A stretch of DNA of 64,000 nucleotides from Combretum micranthum (taxonomy: Eukaryota > Streptophyta > Magnoliopsida > Myrtales > Combretaceae): contig JAMXBD010000172.1 in NCBI GenBank assembly GCA_024138025.1, positions 248,001 through 312,000 of the forward strand, written 5' to 3'. The notes beneath the pieces are model-generated. The model saw only the letters and a list, made by a program, of their open reading frames with translations, searched no databases and was not told the origin of the DNA. Positions within the stretch are counted from its first letter, which is position 1. Each line of letters opens with the position of its first letter. A program made the position numbers and the translations under genes. Positions 22,786 to 34,690 of this stretch are shown here, one piece after another.

Positions 22786-23520
22786 CTATTGGACTTGTTT
22801 AATTGATTTGTTATATGTACATTTGTGTAAAGAATTATCTCACTAAGCTAGCAGTGCTTAATCTCCAACAGACTTTTGATATTGCAAGTTAACTGCTTTT
22901 GGACTTGAGGTCATTTTTGTCATAGAACATATGCTTTTGGGAGAAATTTATTCAAAGACTTTTGATAGATTTCCTTTAAAATATTTCAAGTTACAGTTAT
23001 TTATTTAAGTAAGTTTATGTTGGAATTATAATTTTGGAGATTCATGAGGAAAATGCCCTGTAGAAATTGTAAAACCCTATATTTTGATGAAATATAGTAG
23101 TATGTTCTTGCATGTTTCATTTCTACTATCTTAAAATGCATAACTCCACGGCATCTCTTCATTGTGAACATACGCCTTATACCAATATAAAAGCTTTGAG
23201 TAACTAAAGTAATCATTCTCAAGTTTTAATATTGTGTACGGTGAGTTGTCATGTTTAAGGTACTCACTAGGGAGTGATGGTGCGCATCCTAATTTTCAGA
23301 TTGACTTGTATAGTTGTATTAATATGAGTGAAATAGTGAGAAGCTTTAGTCATTATGGATAGTAATGATAGATAAATATGAGCTACCATTGGCTTCCATC
23401 CTTATATAAATCTCATGCATTATGAGTCAAGTGTACTTTCAGGATTCCTTTTTTTTTTTTTTGTAGCAATATCTTCTAATCAACACTAAGAATTTTTTTT
23501 TAATAATTATGTAAATTATA
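22786..23520. other. Non-coding flank of the retrotransposon
   Basis: This continues the sequence into which the element inserted. No gene is recognised. A T-rich run lies at about 23450-23462. A (TTTTA)-type low-complexity patch precedes the FRS relic. Confidence 0.45.
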
Positions 23521-23523
23521 ACA

Positions 23524-24046
23524 CAACATTGCCATCATTCTTTAGGCAGTGTGAAAGAGCATTGGAAAATTCCTTTGGGAAGGAGATAGAAGTAGATTTT
23601 GACACAATATGCACTACACCTATTTTGTAGACCCATCTCCTATTAGAAATAGATAGCAAATTTCTATATAAGGAAGATATTTGTGAAGTTTCAAGAAGAC
23701 CTGTTGGAGAGATTTGTAGATACTGTTGATAAAACTAAAATGATGGAGGTACAAGCATATTCAAAGTTGTAAAATTTGGGGATGACACCAAAGCATATAT
23801 TGTCACATTAAAATACTTCAAAATGAGGGTGAATTGTAGTTGTCCAATGTTTAAGTATTTAAGAACACTTTATTGACATATTTTAACAGTTTTTACCATA
23901 ACAAATATTCTCACACTTCCATCACACTACATCTTGAAAAGATGGATGGGAATGCTAAAAGTGGTCTTAGAGTTGATAATCATACAAGTGAACTTCAAGA
24001 TGTGGCTGTTATCATGAGATATGGACGGAATTTAATAATTGATTAA
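23524..24046 (+). pseudogene. FAR1-related sequence (FRS/FHY3 family) C-terminal fragment
   Basis: The plus strand reads QCERALENSFGKEIEVDFD, DTICTTPIL, then after stops and a frame change [52 protein letters not shown], and ends with [19 protein letters not shown] before a TAA at 24044. These are the successive blocks of FAR1/FHY3-type proteins from the end of the transposase-like domain through the SWIM zinc finger. In the SWIM motif (C-x-C ... C-x-H) the third Cys is Tyr and the next codon is a stop, so zinc binding is lost. FRS proteins are transcription factors domesticated from Mutator-like transposases. This is a dead, 5'-truncated copy. A related MULE transposase source is possible but less likely, given the close match. 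Confidence 0.85.
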
Positions 24047-25526
24047 TTTTTGTTTTGAAAGCATATTGTCCTACATGGTTGAGTCTTCAACACTTTCCTT
24101 ATATATAATGTACAAATAGGAGGAGAGCGCATAATTCAAGTGATAAAGATTATAAGTAAGGTTGAAGTGTTTAAGATTACAATTGAAAATTCATATTATG
24201 GTATGCAATAATTCAGCTGAGAGGACTTTAAGGTTGTAATACTTTAGACCATTACACTAACTATATATAATGGATTATCCTTGAAACATTTATAAGTAAT
24301 TTTTAAATATTCTTATCCACTTAATAAAGATATACTATAGATGACTTATCTCAATAAGGTGTAACATATGTCTACCAACTTTGTAAAAAAAAAAAAAAAA
24401 ATACACAAATACAAATTGCATATTAAAAAAATTATCAAAATAGCATCTTTATATCACATGTTGGAGAGTAGATATAAAGTTTTATATGTGTATCACATCT
24501 TAGAAGCGAGATACAGTGATCTATTGTATGAAAACTTTTAAAAATTGTTGTATATTGGGTATGTAATATAGTTTTTGGGGTGTATCGTACCTTCAACTAG
24601 CCATACATGTATAATTATGAGTGTATTGCTCATTGGATGTGCGATACAAGTTTGACGAAGTTTCCCATGTCCAACATGCAATATTCATATAATTTAAAAA
24701 GAAAAAATTATATCGCACCTCCAAGGTATAGCACAACGATACTATTCCTATAATTTTTTTCTACAATTTGGTTTTGTGTAATTCTTTTTTTTTTTAGATA
24801 CAATCTACATGCAATATTCTCCATCTCCATAAGATCTAGGGTTGTCTGACTACGTCTTTATAACTTCTTGTTGTTTTTTTCCAAAAGGAAAAACCTTTCA
24901 TAACTTCGTTATTAGTATAAAATTTTGACTAAACAAAGGATCTGCATGGGTTCATAAAGCAAAAGGCATAATTTTTGTAAACAATATCTTAATTAATGGA
25001 AAAAAAATACTTGGATATGACCAATCAAAATAATTTTTATACTAAAATCTAGTTTATTAGAATTTCTTAATGTATTGTGACTGTTGTGAAAATGAATATA
25101 ATAGATTAAGATTTCTTTTCCACAAGTGTTTCCTTCATGATTTAATCTTTAATCAATAAATGTATTTTTCACAAAGGCTCCATTATTAGTCAGTATGGAA
25201 TGTCTTCATATTTTTAGAACTTCTACTTATAAAAATTCCTTAGTATGAGGGTCTATTATTAGAATTATTCATTATAGCCTTGTAAGAACCACAACTTTTT
25301 AGGATTTTTAAAAATGGCAAATAGCACTTTCCTTCTAAATTTCTAATTCAAAAAACTAGCCGTTATAAAATCCACAATAATAAAATGATACTCTATATAA
25401 GAACATTTGATTTATTCAAAATTCAAGGTTGTAAATCGACAAAAGATTTGTTAAACAATAAAGATTTCACTTCCAAAAGTTTCTAGGATCTAAATACTGA
25501 AAAAAATCCTTGACAAGGTATCATCC
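24047..25526. other. Intergenic between FRS relic and LBD gene
   Basis: Low-complexity AT-rich DNA including an A run at 24386-24401. The LBD promoter should lie at its right end. I did not assign a TATA box with confidence. No further gene is seen. Confidence 0.45.
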
Positions 25527-26627
25527 ATGGTATCTCGATGCAGCTTGCCAATATTTGAGGAGAAGATGTCCTATAGATTGCATTTTTCCTCCTTATTTCC
25601 CACCAACTGATCCTACAAGATTTGCTTTTGTTCATAGAATGTTTGGAGCTAGTAATGTGGCTAAAATGCTCCAGGTAACAAATAAGTTCTTATATAGGTT
25701 AGTTTATTTACATATATGTCTCATGTTCATATATATAAAAACTTAAATAAGACATGCATCTATTTAATAGTGTCATTAGTGGTATTCATTTTCTCTATTA
25801 TTCTTTTATCACTTTGTTATCTTAAGTATCCTTACTCTTCCTCTGTCTATACCATTTAAAAAGAAATCAGCTTTACTATCTTACATATTTTCTTGAAATC
25901 ATATATATAATTAGGAAAAATAAAATGATATGAAAATTCCTTTTGGATAGCGGAATGGACGTTATAGCAAATAAAGAATATGGAAGTTATTTGAGTAGTT
26001 TTGTAAAGATATTTGTCTATACTTTATTGATAAATGATAGCCAAATAAAATTAAAAGTAAAAAAATACATTTTTAAACAATCGATAGGTCATTTGCTTAC
26101 TTATATTAACATGAGTGTAGTGTGTATTAATTATATATATCAATAATGAAAAATTCATTTGTATTGAAATTATTTATTTTTTCATTTTTATTTTCTATTT
26201 TTATAAAGAAGACATTATACAAAATTGGATATAATTCATTATAGTCATATCATTGTTTTGAAAGTTAAAAAACTATACAAATTAGATAATTAATATATTG
26301 AAATTTGTTTAGTTTATAATTATTCAGCAACTTCCGGAGAACATGCCTGCACAAGCAGCAGACTCATTGTATTTTGAGGCAAAATGTCGGATCGAAGACC
26401 CTATCCATGGATGCGCTGGCATAATTTCTTCACTTCTTCAAGAAATTGACAACATAAAGTGTGAATTAGCAAAAACCAGTGCTGAAATTGCCATGATCCA
26501 CTCTCAAGTACAAGAATCAAACATCCAACAATCACAAAGTGAAAACGACTCATCATTAGGACATAATAATCTTGATCTTGTTGGCAAGTCAATCGATGGT
26601 TCTTCCCAGACTCAACGCTTTACATAA
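25527..26627 (+). CDS. LOB-domain transcription factor (LBD23/24-like), start region damaged
   Basis: Two exons: 25527-25674 and 26328-26627, with donor CAG|GTAACA, acceptor TTCAG|CAACTT and a TAA stop. Exon 1 carries AACQYLRRRCPIDC (most of the C-x2-C-x6-C-x3-C DNA-binding block) and FAFVHRMFGASNVAKMLQ. Exon 2 carries the rest of the GAS block (LYFEAKCRIEDPIHGCAG) and a leucine/isoleucine helix. The intron sits after MLQ, as usual in this family. Read literally, the block frame has no ATG and Asp replaces the first Cys. However, ATGGTATCTCGATG at 25527 is in another frame. Adding two bases near 25540 (TGC to TGCGC) joins it as MVSRC-AAC, restores the first Cys, and makes exon 1 150 nt. That would give a 149-residue protein, close to LBD23/24. 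LBD proteins are nuclear regulators of organ boundaries and development. The gene is either mis-sequenced or recently inactivated. Confidence 0.88.
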
Positions 26628-27562
26628 TCGAGAGTACTAAATTGGCTAAAATCATATTCATTATGGATATTATCGGCTGAAGGACTCAGTCCAATCATTT
26701 CAATTTATATTTTTCTACTTTCTATCACTAATTGGCATGTTTAAGAAATAAATTAATGAATATTAGCCACTTATCTATCTATTTGAAGTAAAAAGACAAG
26801 GAAAAAATTTGAAATAAAAGAGAGTTTAATTTTGCATTTCTTTCAAACATTCGTTTTATTGCTTGATTTTATCTTCATAGGTACAGTGTGTGGTTCTTCA
26901 TTTCTATTTTTTCATTTCTTTTATCTATCATATATATAGAACATATATAACTAAGACAATTTTTTAAATAATCAACTCATTTGCCAAGTAGAGTCTTACA
27001 AAACCTTCAACCTTCCGTTTTTGCCTTTAATTACATGGAAAAACAACTTATAAACCTTATTATGACCATCCCTCATTGATTGTTTTCAGATTCCATTTTC
27101 AAGAAATGTATTTACATCTTTTGCACCAATTTCTTTTGACACATTATTAATTCCTTTAACATAGATTTTCTTTTAATTTTAATTCCTTGTGAAAAAAGTG
27201 ATTGTAAGACTTTTGGATTGAAACCATTAAATGTTGGATGAAATCAAAGAATAACTATTCCCATAGTTCTATTAAGGCATACTAATATTTATTTTGTAGT
27301 GAAAAACAATTTTGTCACCCAAAGGTAGACATAGGTATGCAAAGAATAAATATTTATTTTATTCAATGCCTTATTAATTAACTAAACATGCAATTACAAT
27401 TAGACTATCCAAACATTTTGATACTTAAATTAAATTGATATAACTTATATAAGCACTACTTTCGATAAGTAACTACTATCTTTTATACCATGTTCTTTTG
27501 TCATATTTCTTCTCCATCTCCATGACAAATACTAACTGCTCCATTCACTATGATTTCTACAT

Positions 27563-27593
<31 letters not shown>

Positions 27594-28061
27594 TATATAT
27601 ATATATGTAGTTACTACTAGTATGAATACTTAGTATTTACATTTGCATTGCAAATACATTAACCACTTATAGATCAAATTTATGTTGAATATGGGAAGGC
27701 ACATGTAATAGGGATGAGTCTGTACAGTAATGTACTAAGTTTAGAGAAAGAAAAGCTATCATCTTCTATTTAGTTACATAACCTACTTAAGAGTGTTATT
27801 ACTTCCTTCTAACATATATAGTTAGGAACGTGAAATTAAAACAAATAAAAAATTTGTAAGTTATAACAATGAGAAAAGGATCGACTACAACCATCATCAA
27901 AAGCATAATAAACCATATTAAGTTGTTGAGTATTTCAATCCATGGTTAGAATAAACAACATAGGAAAAGGAAAAAAAGAATACATAAGAACATGGCAAAA
28001 AAGATGCCAAAAGGGGCGGATTTTGAGGGACAAAAAATGCCAATGGGATATACATATATAT
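26628..28061. other. Intergenic; microsatellites only
   Basis: 3' flank of the LBD gene, then AT-rich DNA. A (TC)n run at 27563-27588 is followed directly by a (TA)n run. No coding or RNA gene is recognised. Confidence 0.5.
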
Positions 28062-28857
28062 TGTAGAAATAGATTGTCAATTATGCCATTTATAATGTAG
28101 ATCTTGTACCTAAAATAAAGAAGAACAATGAAATAAAATTATGAAGTTCATGGCAAGCATGATTGTGATCAAGTCCGTGGTAAATTTCATGAAAGTTTAG
28201 GAGATCACTGGCTCGATCATGGCTATGATTAGGGCAACCGCAGAGATCATGGGTCATGTCATGATCGTGGTCATGGATTTATCTAGCACAGTGAATTTCA
28301 TGGGCTTGATCATGCCCTTAATCTCCACTATTGTGTCTCAATTTTATTTCAATGGTTAATTTTTGAAAATTGAAACTTTTGATCAACTTCTTAAAGAGTT
28401 TTATGTGTTTGGCTGCATCCATCTGTGATAATGTTTCAAGTTAATTAATAACTAATAACATGAAATCCAAATGATGTAATTCACATCCAAACAATGCGAC
28501 TCTTAGGGAAAGTTACGGTGGTTAGAATATCTATTCATGATATAAAATGTGTTGCATCTGGTAGTGAAAATATGTATTACAATTAAAAAAAAATCTTCTC
28601 TTTGTATTTCATTTCTTAGCAAATAACTATACACATACATTTTAAATTCTTTAAGTGTGGTTTGATACTTTAATATTTGTTATTTAAGTATCAAGACTTA
28701 GTTGTATCATGAGGAATTCCATAATATATCTCTCATAGGAAATTTTTTGTGAGAGGTGTAAATTCTCTAAGGAAAGCAATATCGTTTATGCTTTTAAGTC
28801 GATCTTACTTGTATTTATTTCTTTAAGCCCTTTAATAGTTTTATGACCTAAAAATCT
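28062..28857 (+). repeat. Copia 5' LTR (about 795 bp)
   Basis: Aligns with 33201-33985 from TGTAGAAATAG to TTTTATGACCTAAA. It includes several ATGATCATG/GATCATGGC-type motifs near 28150-28310 that give the left part a palindromic look. Confidence 0.8.
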
Positions 28858-28929
28858 TAGAGAATTGATTGTGGCTAGTGGAACAAATGTTGTTCTCTGA
28901 GTCATGAACTAAGACTTTGTCAAATTGGA

Positions 28930-29700
28930 TTGATTTGGTGGAACAAATTTCAATCTTTGGAAGGATAAAATGTCATTTTTGTTGTCTGTGTTGAACATAG
29001 CCTATGTGCTTGATCCGAACATACAACTCATTCAAGATTTTAAGGAAGATGCAAGTTTAGAAGAGAAGGCAAAGTTAGAGAGGCCAAGAAGAAAATAGGG
29101 GATGATGAATTTGAATGAAGAGGTCATATCCTTAATACATTGTTAGGCAATTTATATGACATTTACATGACAATCAATCTCTAGTGGAAATTGGAAAGCG
29201 CTGGAAGAAAAATATAATATTGAAAAACAAGATATAGATAAATTTCTATGTTGAAGTATTTTGAGTTTAATATGATTGATAAAATCCCTATATTAGATCA
29301 AGTTCATAAGTTGCAAGTTCTTGTCAATTGACTACGTGACTTGTATGTAGTTATTCCTAAATCTCTTCAAGTGGAGGTAATTTTATCAAAATTACCTTAT
29401 AGTTGGAATGATTACAGGAAGAAACTGTTTCACATGGCTTAGGATTTCACCATTGAGAAAATTCTTAGGTATATTTGCAGAGGAATAAACTTGAAAGCGT
29501 GACATAGTGAATTTTCAAATAGTTCTAAAATGAACTATGTAAAAGGTGGAGAAAATAAGAATTCCAAAAGGAAAAGGAAATGAGGAAACCAAATGAAAAG
29601 AAAAAGGTTCGCAAATGATATAATTGCAACTAGAAAGGGTGTTATGCTAAAGAATGTCGATTCCCAAAGAAAGCCAAGAAAGAAGTTACGTCATTTGCTG
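28930..29700 (+). pseudogene. Copia gag
   Basis: FGGTNFNLWKDKMSFLLSVLN and YVLDPNIQ near 28935-29030 are the classic start of Copia gag. WKALEEKYNIEKQDIDKFL follows near 29185, and a damaged zinc-knuckle region with YAKECRFPKKAKKE near 29640-29685. Many frameshifts separate these blocks. Confidence 0.82.
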
Positions 29701-30760
29701 CAAACTTAGTTAACGATCAAGAGTTTATTGCCATTGTGACAAATGAATTCAAAGTCTTACATGTCGGGATGATCACTGAATTGAACATAGCTATGACAAT
29801 CAAATCTAGAGAATAGTGGCTTGATTCAGGAGCAACAGTTCATGTGTACAATGAGTGAAATCAATTCAAAGATTTCAAAATTGTAGAAGATCGTGAAATT
29901 CTAATGGGAAATGGCAACTCGACAAGCGTGTAAGGAATTGGAATGTCAATCTCTATTTCACATTTAGAAAGAAGTTTAGTCTAGTAAATATATTATATGT
30001 ACTGAAAATGAAAAAGAGTCTAGTCTCTATAGGTTTGCTATGTAAGAAGGGATTCAAAGTTGTAATCAAGTCAGACAAGTTTGTACTCATGAAAGGGGAT
30101 CTTTACGTAGGGAATGGATATGCTATAATGGAATGTTAAAATTAAGTATTGAAATGAATAAAGTGAATAATTTTATTTACTTTGGTGACTCTTGTAATTT
30201 ATGGCATACTAGATTAAGACATATCAACTTGCAAACCATGAAATATATGAATAGAAATGGATATGTAAAATTAAATGCATGGATAACATGAATAAGTGTA
30301 AAATTTGTATTCAAGCCAAAATCACCAAGAAACCGCTTCTCTACATAGAAAGAAACAGTCTGTTCTTGATTAATTCATAGTGATATATGTGAATTAAATG
30401 GACATTTAATTAGAGGAGGAAAAAGATAATTTATAACATTCATTGATGATGGTTCAAGATTTACTTATTTGTACTTATTAAGACATAAAGATGAAACATT
30501 TGAATCTTTCAAACATTATAAAGTAGAAGTAAAAAATATGCATAATAAAAGAATCAAATATTTGCATATTGATAAGGAGGCGAATACTTTCCAATTGAAT
30601 TTCATAAATTTTGTGAAAAGAATGAAATTTTGCATCAACGTACCAGTCCTTATACACCTTAATAGAATGGATTAATGGAATGTAAAAATCAAACATTAGT
30701 AGGCATAATTAATTTGCCAATCATTAATGCCAAATTGCCTTTTAATTTATAGGAGATGCC
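29700..30760 (+). pseudogene. Copia protease and integrase remnants
   Basis: WLDSGATVHVY near 29816-29850 is the aspartic protease site, preceded by a stop. The integrase follows: LWHTRLRHINLQTM near 30197 and CKICIQAKITKKP near 30298 form the HHCC zinc-binding region. FITFIDDGSRFTYLYLLRHK (30430-30490) is the first part of the catalytic core with its Asp. The end is fragmented. Confidence 0.8.
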
Positions 30761-31279
30761 TTGTTTACTTCATGTCATGTTTTGAATAGAATTCCATCCG
30801 AACTTTAGATTTGCTACATATGAAAAGTGGAAGGAAAGAAAACCAAATGTTGAATATTTTAAAGTGTGGAGGTGTATAGCCTACTATAGAGTTTTTTATC
30901 AAAAAAAGACAAAGTTAGGTGCTAGAGCTTTAAAAGGAATATTTGTGGGATATGCACAAAATTATAAAGGATATAGAATATTATATGTGGAATCCAACAT
31001 TATAAGTGAACAGAGATGTAGAATTCTTAGAAAGCAAATTTCAAGGTGATCAAGTTGACAATGAAATCTATAACAAGATGCTAATATAAGAAACTCTATT
31101 GAAAAGAATAGTGTAGAACCAATAAAGAATCTATTGAAGAGTTTAGAAGAAGTACAAGGATAAGGAAAAGTAAAAGTTTAGATCCTGGATTTATTGATTC
31201 TCAAGCTTTAGATGTTTAATAGAAGGTAATATAAATTTTGTATTTGTAAAATTCGTTATACTTAGTGTAGATAGTGATC

Positions 31280-32060
31280 CCAATATGTAATGAAGCTATG
31301 ACTTCTCATGATGACGCTTTTTGGAAAGAGGCAATAAATAATAAAATGGATTTCTATTATCTAATGATACTTGAATTTTGGTTGGTTTGCCTCATGATCT
31401 AAGGCAATTAGTTGTCATCGTGTATTTAGATGAAAATATAATTAGATGGTTCTTTGCAACTGTTAAAACAAGATTAGTGGCAAAGGATTCAAGCATGCAA
31501 GAATGACATCTATAAGAGTGTTGTTGGCTATTGCTTCTATTTGCAAATTATATGTGCATCAAATGGATGACAGAATGGCTTTTCTAAATGGTGATCTTGA
31601 AGAAGAAATATATATGGAACAACTGAAAGGATTTGTGCTTCCTATAAATGAAAGAAAAGTTTGCAAATTAATTAAATCTTTGTATGGACTTAAACAAGTT
31701 CCAAAACAATGGCATGAGAAGTTTGATAGTATAGTCTTGACAAATTTTTGTACATAAGAGTTTGATAAAAGTATTTATTTGAAGTTTGCAAATAAATTTG
31801 GTGTTATTATTTGTTTATATGTTGATGATTTGATGTTGTTTAGGATAAATATGATTAGTATAAATGAGATCAAGAAATATCTTACTTCACAATTTAAAAT
31901 GAAAGATTTAAATGAAGTAGATACAATATTGACAATTAAAATATTGAAACAAAATGATAACATTATGTTAACTCAATCACACTACATTGAAAAGGTTCTT
32001 GAAAAGTTTAAATACTCAGTAAAGAAAGAATACACAACTCCTTATGATTCACATTAAATT
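31280..32060 (+). pseudogene. Copia reverse transcriptase
   Basis: Two open segments, 31503-31757 (QMDDRMAFLNGDLEEEIYM, KSLYGLKQVPKQWHEKFD) and 31779-32057 (LYVDDLMLF, MKDLNEVDTILTIKILK), cover the palm. The YVDD polymerase motif is intact. In the first segment, MDDRMAFLNGDL replaces the family's usual MDVKTAFLNGDL. A frameshift and stop at 31758 separate the two parts. Confidence 0.88.
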
Positions 32061-32069
32061 ACTAGTATT

Positions 32070-32670
32070 ATATGTGATGCATTGTACTAGACTTGATATT
32101 GCAAATGCTATTTACAAGATGTCAACATTTGCAAGTAATCCTAGTACTGAACAATGAAGCTATATCCAGAGTGTTTGGTCATTTGAAGAAAACTGCAAAT
32201 CTTGGATTAATCTACGGTAACTTTCCGACTGTACAAAAGGTTGTTTAGACGCAAGTTGGATAAAAATGCTATTGATAAAAGTCCAACTTTTGGATGGATA
32301 TTTACCTTAAGAGGTGGAGCCATAAGTTGGACTGCAAAGGAACAAACATGTATATCTTACTCAACAATGGGAGATGAGTTTATAATGCTTGCTGCAATAG
32401 GCAAAGAGACGAAATGGCTTGAAAATTTACTTATTGAGATAAAGTTGTGGCCACAACCATTACATTATCACCATTTTAATCTTTTGTGATAGTGAAGCAA
32501 CTCTGTCTCATGACTACAATAAAATTTGCAATCAAAGTTTAGACAGATACGATTGAGACATGAATATTTAAGAATTAATAAGGGTAGAGTTATAACCATT
32601 ACCTATGTTAAGACTAATGATAACTTGGAAAATCCTTTGATAAAGAGATTAGAGATCTTGTAAAAAGGAG
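32070..32670 (+). pseudogene. Copia RNase H
   Basis: The segment 32241-32489 reads SPTFGWIFTLRGGAISWTAK, EQTCISYSTMGDEFIMLAAI and GKETKWLENLL, the typical Copia RNase H core. The initial catalytic segment (normally D-A-D-W) is damaged. HEYLRINKGRVITITYVKTND (written here only as motif, near 32555-32620) marks the C-terminal end. Confidence 0.85.
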
Positions 32671-33200
32671 TACTATTAAGATGAGTCTTAAACTCTTATA
32701 GTTAGCAATGATGGGAACCCTACCTTATTCTACACATCACTAGTTTTAAGATTCAAAGGATAAAAAAATTATTACTAACTGGGTACTATAATACCATAAG
32801 TTAAAAAGGATGAGATGTAGTAAAAATCTCTTAATGGATAGATATCATACTAAATCAATTTGTTTGATGTATTCCACCTATTTGACATAAAAGTGGTGTT
32901 GCTCCTAATAAAACCTTAAGGAGTTTGCTTTTGTAAATGTTCATGAAACTAGGATGAGCACATGGCCTTAAAAGTGCTATCATAAATCCACTATTTGAAT
33001 ATGAAGATGTCTATGTGTATGAAATCTCCGGTTGTGACACATAGCATGGAAAGTCAAAGCAATAAGCTACTTATCACCCTGTTACAACTTTGAGGATTTA
33101 TATTAAAGAATAATTCAAATCTAATGATATTATTCCTTAAGCATAATCATGGAGGTATTTGTGTATGTATGTGTACATAACCAACAATCTAGTAGGGGAT

Positions 33201-33985
33201 TGTAGAAATAGATTGTCAATTATATAATCCATAATGTAGATGTTATACTTAAAATATAGGAGAAGAATAAAATAAAATTATGGAGTTTGTGACAAACACG
33301 ACCGTGATCAAGGTTCATGATAAATTTCTTGAAAGTCCATAGAGACAATTGGCCTGATCACTATTGTGATCAAGGCAACTGTGGAGATAAGGGTCATATC
33401 ACAACCATGATAATGGATCTATCCAGCATACTGTATTTCATAGGCTTGGTCATGTGTGACCTCCATTGTTGTGTCTCCAATTTTATTTTAGAAAATAATT
33501 TTTGAAAGATTGTAATTTTTATCAATTCCTTAAAGAGTCTTATGTGTTTGGGTTGCATCCATTCGTGATAATTTCAAGTTAATTAATAACAATTAACATG
33601 AAATCCAAAGGACAACCCATGTCAAATAATATTACTCTTGGGGAAAGTTATGGTGGTTAGAATATCCATCTTGATGTAAAATGTGTTGCATCTGGTAACG
33701 AAAATATTTATTACAATTAAAAAAATTTCTCTTTGTATCTGTTTTCTTAGAAAATAACTATACAATACATCTCAAATTCTTTCAAGTTTGGTTTGATACT
33801 TAATATTTGCTATTCAAGTATCAAGACTTGGTTGTATCCTGGGAGTTATGTAATATATCTCATAGCAAACTTTATACAAAGGCATAAATTCTCTAAGAAA
33901 ACGATATCATTGATGTATCTAATCAAAACTTACTTGCAATTTGTTTCTTTAAGGCCTTTTAATAATTTTATGACGTAAACACACA
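33201..33985 (+). repeat. Copia 3' LTR (about 785 bp)
   Basis: Preceded by the purine-rich CTAGTAGGGGAT, a likely polypurine tract. It matches the 5' LTR throughout with substitutions and small indels, and its right limit is uncertain by several bases. Confidence 0.8.
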
Positions 33986-34006
33986 TGTATATGTATATGT
34001 ATATAG

Positions 34007-34185
34007 GGGAGCTTCTACGGTCCCATTAATAGGATTGTCCCCCATTAATTTAATCGTTAAAATAAATATAGTAAATAGAATATTAACTATTTTAGTAATT
34101 TAATCACAACTGGGTATGGTGTAAGCCATTAGATGGTGATGGAACCGATCCGTCAAAATTAATGGCGAGACTATAGAATTTTCCA
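34007..34185 (+). mobile_element. MITE-like element with ~20-bp inverted termini
   Basis: The left end reads CTTCTACGGTCCCATTAAT. The right end, reverse-complemented, reads TTCTATAGTCTCGCCATTAAT in part, so the termini are imperfect inverted repeats. The body matches 8461-8690 in inverse orientation, and a terminal piece matches 48248-48300. It has no coding capacity. It lies directly after the Copia 3' LTR and before the triplicated array. Confidence 0.65.
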
Positions 34186-34690
34186 CACACACACACACAT
34201 ATAAATTTATGCTTTACTTAATATTGTCTAAACTTTTCTTTCTGATTCCAACATTCATCTAGCAACCTTTTTTGAAAATGATAATAGGCCTTTTATTTTA
34301 ATAAGTCTTTCAAAACTTTGTAAAGCGTTAGTTTTATGACCTAACATGTATATATATATATGTGTGTGTGTGTGTGTATTTATGCTTTACTTAATATCAT
34401 CTAAACTTTTCGTTCCAATTCTAACATTCATCCTACATTCTTTTATGAAAATGATACTAGGCTTTTATTTCGGTAAGCTTTCAAGACTTTGTAAAGCATT
34501 AATTTTATAACCTAACACACGCGCACACACACGCGTGCGCACACACACACATAAATTTATGCTTTACTTAATATCATCTAAACTTTTCATTCCAATTCTA
34601 ACATTCATCCTAGCAACCTTTTTTAGAAATGATAATAGGCCTTTTATTTTAATAAGTCTTTCAAAACTTTGTAAAGGATTAGGTTTAGAT
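34183..34690 (+). repeat. Three tandem ~175-bp units separated by CA/TG microsatellites
   Basis: GCTTTACTTAATAT starts matching units at 34211, 34384 and 34561. Each contains AACATTCATC, ATGATAATAGGC (ATGATACTAGGC in unit 2), CTTTTATTT and ACTTTGTAAAG. Units 1 and 2 end TTTTAT.ACCTAACA and run into dinucleotide repeats: a TA/TG run after unit 1 and an alternating CA/CG run after unit 2. A CA run precedes unit 1. Unit 3 stops short of the microsatellite. The unit tails resemble the end of the adjoining Copia LTR. Confidence 0.85.

Larger units (their letters stand above)
28062..33985 (+). mobile_element. Decayed Ty1/Copia retrotransposon
   Basis: Two direct repeats beginning TGTAGAAATAGATTGTCAAT (28062 and 33201) enclose gag, protease, integrase, reverse transcriptase and RNase H in the Copia order. 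Every domain is crossed by stops and frameshifts, so it is inactive. The LTRs differ considerably, which implies age. Bases TATAT precede the 5' LTR. I cannot place the 3' end to the base because it runs into a CA/TA-rich patch, so a target duplication is not proven. Confidence 0.9.

Noticed and set aside
28140..28320. GATCATGG-type palindromes as a possible regulatory operator
   Set aside because: They lie within the Copia LTR and recur in diverged form in the other LTR, so they belong to the retrotransposon.
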